From: Tragulus kanchil | Taxonomy: Eukaryota; Chordata; Mammalia; Artiodactyla; Tragulidae | Reading direction: 5' to 3' | NCBI GenBank assembly: GCA_022376925.1 | Contig: JAIOJX010000032.1 | Location: forward strand, 97,394,794-97,458,793 | DNA length: 64,000 nucleotides | Part shown: positions 9,268 to 20,092 of the stretch, in pieces | Layout: each line of letters starts with the position of its first letter | Position numbering within the stretch: the first letter of the stretch is position 1 | Notes under the pieces: model-generated | Database searches by the model: none | What the model saw: the letters and a program-made list of their open reading frames with translations, nothing else | What the model was told of the DNA's origin: nothing | Made by a program: the position numbers and the translations under genes

Positions 9268-11561
9268 AGACTTCCAAGTCTTCTGAACCGTGAGAAATAG
9301 CTGTCTGTGGTTTAAGCCTTCCAGTCTTTCTATTTTGTTATTGTAGCCTGAACTGACGAAGGTACTGTGTGCCAGGCCCCACTTCTAGTTCTGCAACCTT
9401 GGACCTGTCTTTGTTTGGCCTATAGGAATGAGAAAGAAATGCAGCAGAGGAAATGAGCCTTTTCCAAGCACGGGGCTAGGCAGCGTCTTCTTCCTGAACG
9501 CTTGCAGCAACCTTTCAAATAGGCATATTATCCCAGTTTTACGGATGAGGCAGCTCAGAGAGGTAAAGCAGGGACCACAGTCACATTGTCATGTGGGGCA
9601 CAGCGAGGATTTTAATTCAGTTCACTGGGCTCCAGGTCTCAGGATCTTTGTCCCTCCCAGGCTCATCTGTGGATCAGGAGTGACCCTGAGTGAGTGGATG
9701 TTTTAGAAATGTACAACACGGCTCGGGGAAAGAGAAGACGCTGTTGTCTGCACTGAGAGAAATGTTAAAAGAGTTTTACAAGCCTTAGGAATCGCAGTCA
9801 TTAAATTTTCAACAGTCTTTTCCTGCGGATTCTGCGCATGGCAAAGGTCAGTGAATGTTGGTTCTCACCCAGGGAGTGTTATCACAGCAGTTTCCAGGAA
9901 CAAGGCTGGCACAGGGCAATCACTCAGCAAGCACTCATAGGTGGGTCTGTTGACAGAAAAGTGCCCTCGGCCCCCAGCCAACCTCTGTGACCCTCTTCTA
10001 TGTGCCGCAGCCTGGCAAAAGAGGTGTCGCCTTAAAAATGCCCCACTGCACGGAGCCAGGGCTCCTGCCGGCAGAGTACACACAGAGTTGCTCAGGTTTA
10101 GGGGCTTCTGAAATGTCAGGAGAGCTGTGTCCAGGCCAGCTGCCCGCACAGACTCTTCCCAAGCTGCACCACTCCCTTCCTTCACTGCAGGCGTTCAAAC
10201 CCAGGTTGAAAACCACTGGACGTTTTCAAAAGGAGATTGAACTCAGTGACCCCTGAGCTCCCTTCCAATCACATAAGACTGGGATGAATTAGAGAAAACG
10301 TGTTTTCCACTAAAACCGTTTTCTCCTTGAAGGCAGGGACCGTGTAATTTGTTGATGTGGCCTTATCACCAGATGTACCCTCCGTCCCCGCCCTCACCCT
10401 GGTCTGAGACTTCCAAGTCTTCTGAACCGTGAGAAATAGCTGTCTGTGGTTTAAGCCTTCCAGTCTTTCTATTTTGTTATTGTAGCCTGAACTGACGAAG
10501 GTACTGTGTGCCAGGCCCCACTTCTAGTTCTGCAACCTTGGACCTGTCTTTGTTTGGCCTATAGGAATGAGAAAGAAATGCAGCAGAGGAAATGAGCCTT
10601 TTCCAAGCACGGGGCTAGGCAGCGTCTTCTTCCTGAACGCTTGCAGCAACCTTTCAAATAGGCATATTATCCCAGTTTTACGGATGAGGCAGCTCAGAGA
10701 GGTAAAGCAGGGACCACAGTCACATTGTCATGTGGGGCACAGCGAGGATTTTAATTCAGTTCACTGGGCTCCAGGTCTCAGGATCTTTGTCCCTCCCAGG
10801 CTCATCTGTGGATCAGGAGTGACCCTGAGTGAGTGGATGTTTTAGAAATGTACAACACGGCTCGGGGAAAGAGAAGACGCTGTTGTCTGCACTGAGAGAA
10901 ATGTTAAAAGAGTTTTACAAGCCTTAGGAATCGCAGTCATTAAATTTTCAACAGTCTTTTCCTGCGGATTCTGCGCATGGCAAAGGTCAGTGAATGTTGG
11001 TTCTCACCCAGGGAGTGTTATCACAGCAGTTTCCAGGAACAAGGCTGGCACAGGGCAATCACTCAGCAAGCACTCATAGGTGGGTCTGTTGACAGAAAAG
11101 TGCCCTCGGCCCCCAGCCAACCTCTGTGACCCTCTTCTATGTGCCGCAGCCTGGCAAAAGAGGTGTCGCCTTAAAACTGCCCCACTGCACGGAGCCAGGG
11201 CTCCTGCCGGCAGAGTACACACAGAGTTGCTCAGGTTTAGGGGCTTCTGAAATGTCAGGAGAGCTGTGTCCAGGCCAGCTGCCCGCACAGACTCTTCCCA
11301 AGCTGCACCACTCCCTTCCTTCACTGCAGGAGTTCAAACCCAGGTTGAAAACCACTGGACGTTTTTCAAAAAGGAGATTGAACTCAGTGACCCCTGAGCT
11401 CCCTTCCAATCACATAAGACTGGGATGAATTAAGAGAGAAAACGTGTTTTCCACTAAAACCGTTTTCTCCTTGAAGGCAGGGACCGTGTAATTTGTTGAT
11501 GTGGCCTTATCACCAGATGTACCCTCCCGTCCCCGCCCCTCAGCCCACCCTGGTCTGAGAC
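9268..11561. repeat. Tandem duplication 4, period 1139 bp rising to 1151 through indels
   Basis: Arms 9268-10406 and 10407-11561. Two substitutions are visible (t/c in the A-rich run near 10038/11177, and gcaggcgttc against gcaggagttc near 10192/11331). In the last 250 bases the first arm lacks several bases relative to the second, mostly in homopolymers. The first arm therefore decays toward the junction. Confidence 0.97.
9691..10406. other. Non-coding, no confident repeat
   Basis: No coding signal and no named repeat, although 'gaaggcagggaccgtgtaat' resembles an L2 3' end. Repeated at about 10830-11561. The overlapping opposite-strand open frames of about 70-106 codons change length between arms through single-base indels, arguing against coding. 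Confidence 0.5.
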
Positions 11562-11569
11562 ACGCTGGC

Positions 11570-12125
11570 TTGGCCCCGAACCGCCCTCACAGCTTTCTCA
11601 CTGGTATCCCTTAATGCAGTTTATCCTGTCCCAGCCAGACTGGCCTTACTAAGTGGATCCCATTATACCTCTGGTCTTTTTACAGTTCTTCAGCTGCTGT
11701 CCTTGCTGGATTACAAGGCCGAATGTTTTTACCAATGACTCGCATTCTTAACATATTTCTTTACACGCAGTGTCTTTGCACCTATGTTCTGGCCCGCTCC
11801 TCCCCTCTCTCCCTCATGTTCTTCTCATGAGCTGTTATTCTTCTCCCAGAACCCTCAGACTCCCCGATGAACTCCTCTTCAGCCACTAAACAGGGAACCA
11901 GCCGTTCCCACTGAGCCCCTAAATCTGGGTACGTGGCCTTCTCTGTGCTCCACAGTACCTGCAGCCTTCTTCACTCTGTATTGTAGTTTTCAGGTCCATT
12001 TTCTCTCCCACCAACTGTAAGCTCTGGGCAGGCTACATCCGTGATTGCCTGTTTATCATATTCTCAGCGTCCAGCCTACAAGGCCTAAGACCCTCACTGG
12101 TAAGAGGTGCTTGATGAACACATTT
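11570..12125 (+). mobile_element. L2 LINE 3' region
   Basis: Sense L2: 'agactggccttactaagtgg', 'gcagtgtctttgcacctatg', 'tcctcttcagccactaaaca', then an L2-style tail 'accaactgtaagctctgggc' and 'taagaggtgcttgatgaaca'. Divergent and untranslatable. Confidence 0.65.
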
Positions 12126-12785
12126 GCATTCCATCGAGCAGGGCTCTACTCAGAGGCGAGGTCGGGTTCCTTGCCCCCAAACTTAAGAGGCCTCTCTGCA
12201 GAGGCCCCCAATGTGGAAACCATTAGCGCGCCCTCCCCTTGCCCTTAACTGAATTTGCTCAGAAGAGGCAGGAGCTTTTGGAAGCACCTGAATCCGATTA
12301 TACAGTTTGCAAAGCAAGCCAGGCATAACTGGGCTGCCTCCCCGACCCCAAGCCCCCTTTTTTAGCCAGATGACCAACACCTGCCCCCGCAGGCAGCCCT
12401 CCTGCCTCTCTGCCAGCCTGCTCAGGCTATGACAGCACTGCCGCACTCAGTGGGCAGCTGTGGTCGCGTTTTCTCTAAAGGAAGCAGAGATAGGCACTTC
12501 AGCTCTGCCATTCAGTCTGTCTCCTGTGACTCGGGTTGCCCCTGGAGCTGCAGGATGTGGGCAGGGCTAGCCCTTTCATTAGGGATCTGTGACACAGGAA
12601 AAGGTCAGACAAGTGGGACTGGGGTGCTGAGTCACCCCGCGTGAGAGTCCATCCAGGCAGCCTGCCCATCGCAAGGGGCACCCATCTGCTCTTTGAAGGC
12701 GGTTGAATTCCTGGGATAGAGTCAGTGCAGGGCATGTGGGGGAAGGTGGCGCTTGTCTGTGTCTGTAAAGGAAGCCAGTGTAACT
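12126..12785. other. Single-copy non-coding stretch
   Basis: GC-richer than its surroundings, but with no CpG-island density, splice-bounded frame or repeat I can name. Confidence 0.5.
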
Positions 12786-13262
12786 TGGTCAGGAGGAGAG
12801 CTGGCTGTGGGGTCAGACGCTCCTGCGTTGGAATCCCAACTCTACAGCATTGGCTGTGGCCCCCAAAACAAGTTCCTAACTTCCCTGACGCTCAGATCCT
12901 CATTTATATGGGGCATGCGTGCTAAGTTGTTTCAGTTTGATCCAACTCTTTGTGACACTGTGGACTATAGCCGACCAGGCTCCCCTGTCCATAGGATTCT
13001 CCAGGCAAGAATACTGGAGTGGGTTGCCATGCCTTTCTCCAGGGGGTCTTCCCAACCCAGGAATCGAATCCTCACCTCTTAGTCTCCTGCATTGGCAGGC
13101 AGGTTCTTTACCACTAGTGCCACCTGGGAAACAGGCCATCATATACCTAAGACATAGGGTTGCTGTGAGAATAAATGAGGTAAAGAATGTAAGAAGCTTA
13201 GCAGAGAGCTTGGTGAACAGCAAACAGCCCATCAATTGTAGGTATTATTATTTGGACACACT
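12786..13262 (+). mobile_element. MIR SINE split by a Bov-tA
   Basis: The 5' half (12790-12912: 'gctggctgtggggtcagacg', 'aagttcctaacttccctgac') and the 3' half (13132-13262: 'tagggttgctgtgagaataa', 'tgaggtaaagaatgtaagaa') are the two sides of one sense MIR. The Bov-tA interrupts it where the 'tcctcatctgtaaaatgggg' section should be. Confidence 0.8.
12913..13131 (-). mobile_element. Bov-tA SINE inserted in a MIR
   Basis: Complete antisense Bov-tA from 'gcatgcgtgctaagttgttt' to 'tagtgccacctgggaa'. It lies within the older MIR, giving the expected age order. Single copy, as it falls outside the duplications. Confidence 0.95.
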
Positions 13263-14185
13263 GAGCTCTCGGTGGGTTACTTGATCCTCGGGGAACACAG
13301 CATCTCCCACAGTCACCAGGCTTTTGGCCCCCACCTTCCACCTCCATAGTCACGTAGTCCTGGCTTGGGGGCAATTTAGTTAAAATGAGGATGTGCCAGG
13401 AAGAAATAAAAAAGAAGTAAAAGGCTAGTTACATTTTTAAAATTTTACTATCTCATGTTGCCAGATCATCTCCTCATGGTTGTGTTGGTCTCAGTGGAAA
13501 CCAGATGCATAGGTAAGACGCAGGGCCACACAGGCAGCCCGGCAAGCAGGGTCTTACCATGTCAGCCTTGTTGTCCTAGACAGCCGGAGAAAGCAGAGCT
13601 TGTTAACTAGTCCTTTGAAACACACACTTCTTTACCATTCACTGAATTCCCACCCACTGAGGTTGTGCTCTTTGGCCCTTGGCTCAGTATCCTCCCTCTA
13701 TCCAATTCTATACTCCTCCAAAGAGAGGGAAAACATCAAAGAACTCTTTGGACAAAACAGAGAAGACTGAATTTGCTCAGCGTCATTTGGCAAGCTGTTT
13801 AACCTCCCTTGTCACCTAGCTATCTTTAGCCTCCTCAATGCTATTTTGAAATGTCAAACTAGCAAATACTGCTTCCAGAATGGTTCTGATCTGGGATGTG
13901 ACAGGATGCTTGGGGGAAGGGAAATGAGTGGGAGGTGGGGATGGGAGAGGAGCCTTCTGGTAGAGGGTGAGAAAATGCACCAGCTTTACCACTGCCAAGA
14001 GTCTCTTCCATCTACTGGCTCAACCACCTCATCCAGGAAGCCAGTGAACTTAAAGGGCAATGGGGGCATTGAATCCCACCTTGACCTAACCTAGAGGGAT
14101 GTCTGCGTATCTTGACTCTGGAGTCAGACCTGGACGTCCTGCTAGCCAAAAGAGCAAACTGACTCTCGTGTACCCAGTCCAGTCT
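13263..14185. other. Single-copy non-coding stretch
   Basis: No repeat family recognised and no coding signal; short open frames only. Confidence 0.5.
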
Positions 14186-14722
14186 AAAAATATTCATTCA
14201 CTCGCTCACTTATTCATTCATTCAGCAGGTATTTGCTGAGTGGCAACTATGGGCCAGGCATGGTGTTAGGCACTGGGAACACCATAGCTTACAAAGATTG
14301 ATACTCACTGGAATCATCTGGGGAAACTGACTAAACCAGAGCCCCTCCCGCAAGAGTCATTGCGGCAGGTCTGATGCAGATCTGGGAGTCTGTATTTTGA
14401 ACAAGCACCCAGGCATTCTGCTGCAGGTAGTCCAGGATAGGAGAACCCCTAGTCTAGCTTGTAGCAATATCTGTTTCCCTAGAACCTCCCAGTATTGAAA
14501 ACTAGGAGCATTGAAATATATGTTACAGCCCCAGACCATGAAGAACTCACTGTTCAACAAGAGACAGATGTCATTCAGGGTGTCAAGCGCTCAGAAAGCA
14601 GAGGTACGAATTACAGTTAGGCTTCATCGAGGAGATGAGTAGCTTTCGGAAACTGGGGGCCTCTGTAAAGGAGGTGATATTTGAGCTGGGTCTTAAAACA
14701 AGAGTTTTTCAGACAGAAAAAA
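14186..14722 (-). mobile_element. L2 LINE, antisense, split by MER5A
   Basis: The left part (14190-14292) carries the antisense L2 3' end 'attcattcagcaggtatttg' and 'gggccaggcatggtgttagg'. The right part (about 14455-14720) continues with 'gaagaactcactgttcaaca' and 'ggaggtgatatttgagctgg'. Between them sits a hAT element. Confidence 0.65.
14297..14450 (+). mobile_element. MER5A-like hAT element inside L2
   Basis: Phrases 'ctggaatcatctggggaaac', 'gcaggtctgatgcagatctg' and 'aacaagcacccaggcattct' match the MER5A order. Its position splits the surrounding L2. Confidence 0.75.
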
Positions 14723-14724
14723 AG

Positions 14725-15885
14725 AATGGATACAGATTGTATCCGCTTTCTAGAAATGGACTCAGCAACCTCTATCTCTGACCTATGTGCTCCTGTCCTA
14801 ATGGGACTGGCGCACATATGGAGAAGCAGGGAGCTTTGTGTTCCCTGCTCTTGAATCTGGTGGTGGCCTTTGAAGACTTCCACCCAGAGAGGGCAGAGAA
14901 GTGATGCATGTGATTTCTGATGCTAGGTCACCAAAAGGTGATATGGCTTTCTCTTTCTCATTTTCTCTCTCGGGAAACTTGCCTCAGGAGCCCAGAGCTG
15001 TCTGGTGAAGACATCTGGCTATCCTGAAGCTGACACGCTGTAGACAGAATGTGGAAAAGCCACACACAGTGGAGGGAGATGTGTAGGGACCCCACTGTGG
15101 TTAATTTCAGCTTCTGACCTTAGAGGCACCCAGCTGACACTGAGTGAAGCCCAGATGAGTTGTTCCCTTTCAGCCAGCCTAAATTGCATATTTGGGGGCG
15201 AAATAGAGATTTTCGTGGTTTTATTATGAAACATCATGTTTGGGGTGCTTTGTTATGCAGCATTAGATGCCCAAAACACACTGTAAGGGTTATAGGAGGA
15301 GGATATAGTAGCAGCTGCCACGATTTTGAGGGGTGAAATGCTGCCTGTTTGTGGAATTTGAAGCAATTTGATATCCTCGCAAAGGATTCCAAGGCCTTAA
15401 TTCACCATGGACCTCAGGAATGCAGTGAAGTTACCTGTGTGTTTGCTGAGCCGTGAGGTTGAAGCTCTTGCTCCAGGCCACATACGTGGTGTTAACTCTT
15501 CTCTTTTCATTGTGACGCCATTTTAAGGAGGTCAGTGGTACCTTCTCACCTCCTAGGAGGAGATTCACATGATGTTAAGACTGAAGTGATCCAGGTGCCA
15601 TTTCATCCAAGTGACTCTCAGATCTTACTATGCCCTGTACCGAGCAGGCCATCAACAAATGCTGGTTGAGTCTTTGAATGAGGCCAATGTGTAAGTATCA
15701 GCATCAGAACCAGGGCCTGCAACCTTGACTCATGGGGTTTCAAAATTGTGAACCTGGGAGGGTGTTTGTGGGTCATCCTCCCCAAAATCCTTCCCATAGC
15801 AAGGCCTCAGAAATCGTTCCTGCCTGCTATGAAGTTCTTTCTTCAACTAGGTTCAAACCTTCCCTGCGAGGCAAATACAGAGGTA
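14725..15885. other. Single-copy non-coding stretch
   Basis: No gene or confident repeat. 'gtaccgagcaggccatcaac' near 15637 is reminiscent of an L2/MIR 3' end but too short to call. Confidence 0.5.
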
Positions 15886-16044
15886 ACGTAACGTCCAGTT
15901 CATGAGGGACGAAATTGAGGCTCAAAGAAACCACAAAGCTTCTGTGTGATATCAGCTCAACGCAGGACCCAGGGTTGAATTAAACTGGTCTTTCCACTCC
16001 TACAGTCTATATACACTGTGAACACACACCAGGAGCACGTTTGC

Positions 16045-16262
16045 CACAGCTTTCTCCACCTGAAATGCCTTCCTCATCCTGTTTGTTTGAATCCTTATCT
16101 TTGTTGAAGTTCCTACTTCAACTCTAACTCCCCTGGGAAGACTCTCCGTGTTCATATAGCCAGCAGGGGTCTGCAATTACTCACACTTTCCTGTAGGTCT
16201 TCCCTTTCTGACAGCTACCTGTGGATGCTGTTTACTTAGCCAGCTCCCCCAGTTACACAGGA
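16045..16262 (+). mobile_element. L2 LINE fragment
   Basis: Sense L2-like text 'ctttctccacctgaaatgcc', 'gttgaagttcctacttcaac' and 'cccctgggaagactctccgt'. Duplicate at 17129-17346. Confidence 0.55.
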
Positions 16263-16498
16263 TAATTAACAACAATTAAAACATTAATAATTGTAAATTA
16301 CTAAATTTCCTTTTAAAAGATTGACCTCTATGTTAAAATCTGTTGGATAATATAAAATGATTGTTAATACAGAAAATGTGAATACTTCGTCCATTTTTTG
16401 TTAAATTTTATTTTGGGGGATAGTCTACAAATAAGTCCCCATGTAATAGGTTTTCATCAATTTATAATATTTTAAGCCTGTTCTTCAATTTTTTTTGG
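16263..16498. other. AT-rich non-coding stretch
   Basis: A/T-rich sequence without a recognised repeat; duplicated at 17347-17582. Confidence 0.5.
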
Positions 16499-16627
16499 CA
16501 TATGCTTCCTGTAGTAATAATGGTAATGGTTTAGTTGCTCATTTCTGTCTGACTCTTGTGACCTCATAGTCTGTAGCCCACCAGGCTCCTCTGTCCATGG
16601 AATTCTCCAGGCAAGAATACTGGAGCA

Positions 16628-16912
16628 GGGGCTTCCTTGGTAGTTCAGTGGGTAGAGAGTCCGCCTTGCAGTGCAAGGGGCACTGGTTTGATCCCTGGCC
16701 TGGGAAGATCCCACGTGCCGTGGAGCGGCTGGACCAGTGTGTCCAATTACCAGCCAGCACTCTGGAGCGCATGTGCCCAGAGCCAGTGCTTGGCAACAAG
16801 AGAGGCCACTGCGATGGGAGGCCCACACAGTCCAAAGAATAAAGATGGATGAAAATAAATAAATAAATAAACAATAAAAGAGGCCAAAATTAAAAGAAAG
16901 AAAGAAAAAAAA
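16628..16912 (+). mobile_element. CHR-type tRNA-Glu SINE nested in Bov-tA (first copy)
   Basis: Head 'ggggcttccttggtagttca' with a tRNA B-box-like 'ggtttgatccc', body 'cgtgccgtggagcggctgga', and 'agaggccactgcgatgggag', then an (aaat)n/A-rich tail. Target-site duplications within the host Bov-tA are gaatactggagca and ggatattggagcg, imperfect. Confidence 0.9.
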
Positions 16913-17582
16913 GGATATTGGAGCGGGTTGACATTTCCTTCTCCAGGGAATCTTCCCAACCCAGGGATTGAACTTGGGTCTCCTGCACTGTAGGTGCATC
17001 GGGAAATGGTGAAACCACAAAGCTTCTGTGTGATATCAGCTCAACGCAGGACCCAGGGTTGAATTAAACTGGTCTTTCCACTCCTACAGTCTATATACAC
17101 TGTGAACACACACCAGGAGCACGTTTGCCACAGCTTTCTCCACCTGAAATGCCTTCCTCATCCTGTTTGTTTGAATCCTTATCTTTGTTGAAGTTCCTAC
17201 TTCAACTCTAACTCCCCTGGGAAGACTCTCCGTGTTCATATAGCCAGCAGGGGTCTGCAATTACTCACACTTTCCTGTAGGTCTTCCCTTTCTGACAGCT
17301 ACCTGTGGATGCTGTTTACTTAGCCAGCTCCCCCAGTTACACAGGATAATTAACAACAATTAAAACATTAATAATTGTAAATTACTAAATTTCCTTTTAA
17401 AAGATTGACCTCTATGTTAAAATCTGTTGGATAATATAAAATGATTGTTAATACAGAAAATGTGAATACTTCGTCCATTTTTTGTTAAATTTTATTTTGG
17501 GGGATAGTCTACAAATAAGTCCCCATGTAATAGGTTTTCATCAATTTATAATATTTTAAGCCTGTTCTTCAATTTTTTTTGG

Positions 17583-18123
17583 CATATGCTTCCTGTAGTA
17601 ATAATGGTAATGGTTTAGTTGCTCATTTCTGTCTGACTCTTGTGACCTCATAGTCTGTAGCCCACCAGGCTCCTCTGTCCATGGAATTCTCCAGGCAAGA
17701 ATACTGGAGCAGGGGCTTCCTTGGTAGTTCAGTGGGTAGAGAGTCCGCCTTGCAGTGCAAGGGGCACTGGTTTGATCCCTGGCCTGGGAAGATCCCACGT
17801 GCCGTGGAGCGGCTGGACCAGTGTGTCCAATTACCAGCCAGCACTCTGGAGCGCATGTGCCCAGAGCCAGTGCTTGGCAACAAGAGAGGCCACTGCGATG
17901 GGAGGCCCACACAGTCCAAAGAATAAAGATGGATGAAAATAAATAAATAAATAAACAATAAAAGAGGCCAAAATTAAAAGAAAGAAAGAAAAAAAAGGAT
18001 ATTGGAGCGGGTTGACATTTCCTTCTCCAGGGAATCTTCCCAACCCAGGGATTGAACTTGGGTCTCCTGCACTGTAGGTGAATTCTCCACCAACTGAGCC
18101 ATGAAGGAAGCCATATGCTTCCT
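17583..18123 (-). mobile_element. Bov-tA SINE with a CHR SINE inserted (complete nested copy)
   Basis: Perfect 12-base target-site duplications catatgcttcct at 17583-17594 and 18112-18123 bound an antisense Bov-tA (17595-17711 plus 17998-18111). The left portion ends at 'gaatactggagca' and the Bov-tA resumes with 'gatattggagcgggttga'. Between them lies a sense-strand CHR SINE. The partial first copy at 16499-16996 lacks the right-hand end. Confidence 0.93.
17712..17996 (+). mobile_element. CHR-type SINE nested in Bov-tA (second copy)
   Basis: Identical to 16628-16912; duplicated with the arm, not an independent insertion. Confidence 0.9.
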
Positions 18124-18750
18124 ACACATAAAATCAAAAACCCTTAGCTTATTGAACATATGGAACATGACTGGATTTATTAAATCTCTGAATAAACTGA
18201 GTTGCTTTCTTCTCAATTTGCTATTCTTGGTTTCAGATAAAGATGGATGGATTTTTCATTTATAGAAGATTTTATCCTAAAATAGTTGATATCCTATTAA
18301 AAAGCAAACTTGAACTTGTGCTGTTCCTGGAACAATGTGGATTGTAAAATTCCTCATTTTTTTGCAGTGGTGTAACTTAATAAAGTCAAACAAGAAAGAA
18401 AAATCAGGCACGTGAACTTTTGTTGTTGGTGTTGACACAATAACTTTCCTAAGTGTTTTGAAAAAGCTCCTTTCCTTTTATTTATTTATTCAACATTTTT
18501 ATAAAACAGATATAAATGACATATTGGTTTTAGATATACATGATAAATTGATATATGCATATTTTACATTAACTTTCCTCTAATGAATCTATTATCTATC
18601 TGTCTATCATCTATGAGAAATCTTTTTACTTATTTATGGATGTGCTGAACCTTTGTTACAGTGCGAGGGCTTTCACCAAGTTATTATTATTATTTTTGGT
18701 GGGAGGATTTGTATTGGGGGGGGGGGCCACTTCTATTGGTCTTTCACTTA
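18124..18750. other. AT-rich stretch with simple repeats and a G run
   Basis: 18478-18560 ('tttatttatttattcaacat', 'ttggttttagatatacatga') looks like a decayed LINE 3' fragment, class uncertain. 18588-18615 is a degenerate (atct)n repeat. A pure G run of about 12 bases lies at 18715-18726. No gene. Confidence 0.5.
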
Positions 18751-18753
18751 TCT

Positions 18754-18982
18754 ATTTCCATCCATCTTTGTTCTTTGGCTTGTGTGGGCCTCCCATTGCG
18801 GTGGCCTCTGTTGTCTCAGAGCGCCGGCTCTGGGTGCATGCGCTCCAGAGCTCCGGCTCGGTAATTGGACACATCAGTCCAGCCGCTCTGTGGCACGTGG
18901 GATCTTTCCAGGCCAGGGATTGAACCGGCATCCCTTGCACTGCAAGGTGGTGTCTCTACCCATTGGGCAACCAGGGAAGCCC
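18754..18982 (-). mobile_element. CHR-type tRNA-Glu SINE
   Basis: Antisense CHR: 'ggcctcccattgcggtggcc', 'tgcatgcgctccagagctcc', 'ttccaggccagggattgaac', and a head ending 'aaccagggaagcccc'. It sits in an (atct)n tract. Duplicate at about 19866-20092. Confidence 0.92.
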
Positions 18983-19865
18983 CTATCTATCATCTATTAT
19001 TTGTCTCAGTCATCTGTCTCTCCTACTGGTTGAACTCTGACTGATGCAATCACCTTTCAGAAAACTTCTGCCCCCTAGTCTTCCTTCTCCAGCTTTGCAG
19101 CCTTAGTTCCACCCATGTTCTTATACAGTGTGGCTTTGAGTCCCTTCACCATGCCTCCAGACATACCACATTTCTCTGCCTATCCTTCCAGTTTACCCTT
19201 TCAGCAAGTATTTGTCAGATTCCTGCTGCATTCCAGGAATCATCTGGAGCCACAAGAAGGAGCAAGGCTTACCAGTGTCTGCCTTTCTGGAACTTGGACC
19301 TCTAATTCTATACCTGCATTCCCGGGAGGGTGTAGATCAGACCTTCAACCCATGGAGAAGGAAAGCTGTTTACCTATTGGACTATCAGAACCATAACCCC
19401 TCAGCAAGCACCACTCAGTGCTACAAAGAAGCAAGCTCTTCTTGCTCTAAGAATTCAATGAACATCATTTGATGACAAGGCTAGACAAACATTCCATTAA
19501 CTTCCAAGCATTTGAAAATTATTTCTTTTGTATAATCCTCACAGTGACCCTAAGAGGTCGACATGACCCAGGAGGTCGCATACCTTTTACCTGCAGAGCC
19601 AAGCATTTTCACAAGGATGTGAGACCCCAGGATCCCTTATGGCTGAACATCAACAGGTGACCTCTTCTTCCCTCAAGCTCCCAGGGAAGGACCCAGTTGT
19701 CATCCATTTGGGGCCCAAGTTCTTTGCCAGGCGTTCTTGCCCCTATAACTCTAATTTTACCATGACCTTTTGTGCTCAGGCCAGCCATGTATAGGAAAGA
19801 ACTGTGCTCTTCAAAGCTCCAGAATTGCTTGGACAGGAATAAAGTATAAATTATACTGGATTTTT
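18983..19865. other. Non-coding stretch
   Basis: No recognised gene. 'tataatcctcacagtgaccc' near 19532 hints at a MIR/L2 trace. Duplicated in full at 20093-20977, and from 19562 present a third time at 21749 onward. Confidence 0.5.
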
Positions 19866-20092
19866 TCCCATCCATCTTTGTTCTTTGGCTTGTGTGGGCC
19901 TCCCATTGCGGTGGCCTCTGTTGTCTCAGAGCGCCGGCTCTGGGTGCATGCGCTCCAGAGCTCCGGCTCGGTAATTGGACACATCAGTCCAGCCGCTCTG
20001 TGGCACGTGGGATCTTTCCAGGCCAGGGATTGAACCGGCATCCCTTGCACTGCAAGGTGGTGTCTCTACCCATTGGGCAACCAGGGAAGCCC
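19866..20092 (-). mobile_element. CHR-type SINE, duplicate of the 18754 copy
   Basis: Same element in the second arm of duplication 6. The junction lies just 5' of it, so the first few tail bases differ. Confidence 0.92.

Larger units (their letters stand above)
7501..9690. repeat. Tandem duplication 3, period 1096 bp
   Basis: Arms 7501-8594 and 8597-9690, joined through two extra G bases (8595-8596). Identity is very high (one base differs near 8119/9215). The unit carries a simple repeat, a Bov-tA piece, the U6/L1 chimera and a MIR. Its right part overlaps duplication 4, so 8172-8594 recurs at 9268-9690 and again at about 10407-10829. Confidence 0.97.
15927..18080. repeat. Tandem duplication 5, period 1084 bp
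   Basis: Arms 15927-16996 and 17011-18080. A 14-base junction segment (16997-17010) matches neither the continuation of the left arm nor the base before the right arm. The first arm's right edge cuts through a Bov-tA, whose true end and target-site duplication appear only after the second arm (18081-18123). Confidence 0.97.

Noticed and set aside
16472..18137. Frames of 182 and 193 codons repeated with period 1084
   Set aside because: They are the antisense translation of nested Bov-tA and CHR SINEs plus their A-rich tail.
18715..18726. G run as a G-quadruplex or regulatory element
   Set aside because: A single uninterrupted G homopolymer, with no set of four spaced G tracts; more likely simple sequence, possibly with length error.
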